From Pterois miles (taxonomy: Eukaryota; Chordata; Actinopteri; Perciformes; Scorpaenidae): a DNA stretch of 64,000 nucleotides. Positions 62,441 through 64,000 of the stretch are shown here, one piece after another. The translations under genes and the position numbers were made by a program. The notes under the pieces were generated by a model that saw only the letters and a list, made by a program, of their open reading frames with translations, was not told the origin of the DNA and ran no database searches. Every line of letters starts with the position of its first letter. Within the stretch, counting starts at the first letter, position 1. The stretch covers positions 12,166,501 through 12,230,500 of the forward strand of contig CAMQGK010000008.1 of assembly GCA_947000775.1 (NCBI GenBank), read 5' to 3'.

Positions 62441-63427
62441 GGATGTGACGGTAAGGAAATTTTCCGATCAGTTAATTAAGTTATGACAACATAACACTGG
62501 TGTTACCAATTACACCAAACATTTTACAAGAAAAGATGACAGTCAATATGTATCACTCGCACACCGGCTGTGACCACTCCGTCCTCCACATGGTGATCGC
62601 CTCATTAACGTTATGGTGCCCTTATAGCACTGGGTTTAAATCTGAAATATTGCCAAAGAGGCGCGTTTGCCTTTCGCTTACAGACAAAATCTTCTGCAAT
62701 CATCATCTGCCAACTCTCTCTTGTTCTGTGTGTGAAATCTGACTCTGCTGCTCTGAGACACTTTCACTTTCAGTTTGTAGCACCCACCGTCCAACTATGT
62801 ATTGATAACATGGCGTTGATATGTGAAAAAGAACTAAATGGGTTTTATTTGTGTAAAATAAAAAAGCAAAACAACTGCAGGGGCGCTGGGTAAATAACGT
62901 AATCAGTGTACACCCAAACACTGTGTAACAGTGTAACACCGGTAACACTGATTACCACGGCAAGCATAGCGTTTTGTTGTACTTAGCAAACCAATAGGTG
63001 ACGTCCCAGTGACTACGCCACTTCTTCCTGCAGGGCAGGTGCCATTATTAAGTATATAAATAGTACCAACCAACCCCACATGACCCAGCCTTCCTCTCTG
63101 GCTCCCTCGCTCTGCTTGTCAAGGTAAAAGCACTTGGTTAATTTTTTTTTTTTTTGAAGCTATAAAAAATTAAGAGACCCCGTGGCGGCACAGAATAGGG
63201 GTGTCAGAAGAGCCTATGGAGGCCTCGTGCACAACAGAGGTGTGGCACTGCATTATGTGGGGAGGAAAAACCTCTGGGAGGTACTCTATGGCTGCCCTTT
63301 CTCTCTGAGGCATCGCATGAATCTTAGATGCAACAGCACTGGGCGGACTGCTGATGCCTCTCACACAGCATCAATGAGCTATTTGTCTGCGAGTGAGGGC
63401 CACAGGCATTGTCAGCTGGTGGTTTCA

Positions 63428-63476
<49 letters not shown>

Positions 63477-64000
63477 TAGGGCTTACTTGGCCTACATGGT
63501 GCAGTCGAGCGGGCAAGCGGGCGAGTAGCATGGCATCAACCCTCAGGCGTGCAGCACTCCGCATCACATTATTTCAGCTCGATGGTTGAGCCGCTAAGTA
63601 GCTTGTTGGGTGTAGCTGTGGGGGTTTTAAGGGGATAGGTTGTGGCAGCCAGGACATGTTACAGCTCTGTCTGTGAGGAGTCGCTGCCGCTGAAGACAGA
63701 GCAGCCTTAATAATGACAATGGGGGGGAGAAAGATGAGAAGAAAAGCAGAGATCAAACAGGGAGACTGCTGCTAAACAGAGCACTTTTTATATCAGCTGC
63801 TGCTTGCAAACTACTGAAATTGAACTGGGAAAAGAGCTTAAGATGATTAAAATGTAGACTACACGCCGCACATAACTATCTCCACCAACATCGGATATTT
63901 TTTAGTCAAACAGGAGCACATGCCAAACAACTGAGTTAAGAGGACAACAGACAGACTGAATGAAGTACTGTTAGAAACCGAACGTATTAGTGCAACTATT
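62441..64000. other. Serpin gene intron, right edge of window
   Basis: No serpin exon was recognised on the minus strand. It contains the (TG)n run at 63430-63474. A 97-codon plus-strand frame at 63182-63475 runs into that microsatellite and is not supported as a gene. Confidence 0.4.
63430..63474. repeat. (TG)n microsatellite
   Basis: A perfect TG run of about 22 units. Confidence 0.97.

Noticed and set aside
59626..64000. Search for further serpin exons upstream of the HDEL exon
   Set aside because: No minus-strand frame shows serpin helices, the other strands of sheet A or an ER signal peptide; the exons must lie outside the window.

Overview
This window is nuclear DNA from a ray-finned fish, most likely a spiny-rayed teleost. 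It is AT-rich, rich in dinucleotide microsatellites, and packed with nested non-autonomous transposons, a tRNA-derived SINE and LINE 3' ends. Its coding sequence comes only as short exons with GT/AG borders separated by long introns. There are no bacterial-style genes, operons, CRISPR arrays or viral genes. Long open frames in the window are almost all chance frames through microsatellites, purine-rich tracts and repeats.

Two protein-coding loci can be supported, both on the minus strand. (1) At 59320-59625 lies the last coding exon of a clade H serpin (HSP47-type collagen chaperone of the ER). It carries the serpin C-terminal signature and ends in the ER-retrieval signal HDEL. The rest of that gene must lie beyond base 64000. 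(2) From about 52.6 kb (possibly 57 kb) down to 11.8 kb lies a chain of small exons that matches, in order, the N-terminal tail of the axonemal inner-arm dynein heavy chain DNAH2. Splice borders are preserved. However, the exons at 47.8, 43.4, 33.3, 15.9 and 11.9 kb are broken by frameshifts or stops, at least one tail exon was not found, one exon is partly duplicated at 39.3 kb, and nothing recognisable follows in the last 11.8 kb. The simplest reading is an unprocessed, decaying dnah2 copy. Clustered assembly indels are the main alternative.

Layout by region: 1-11.8 kb, repeats only (a SINE inside a MITE at 3.5-4.3 kb; a long inverted-repeat element at 6.5-7.5 kb). 11.8-33.4 kb, the most downstream dnah2 exons with very long introns full of repeats. 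33.4-53 kb, the upstream dnah2 tail exons, plus a 900 bp palindromic element (34.7-35.6 kb), a LINE remnant carrying a 29-copy 34-bp minisatellite (40.2-41.2 kb) and an hAT-like MITE (49.1-49.6 kb). 53-59 kb, an ~0.8 kb tandem duplication (54.0-55.3 kb), a MITE and two candidate small exons. 59.3 kb, the serpin exon. 59.6-64 kb, intron of the serpin gene, holding an interrupted repeat copy and a LINE tail.

I found no new enzyme system. The most interesting features are the apparent decay of dnah2, the minisatellite born inside a LINE, the palindromic element, and the layered repeat insertions.
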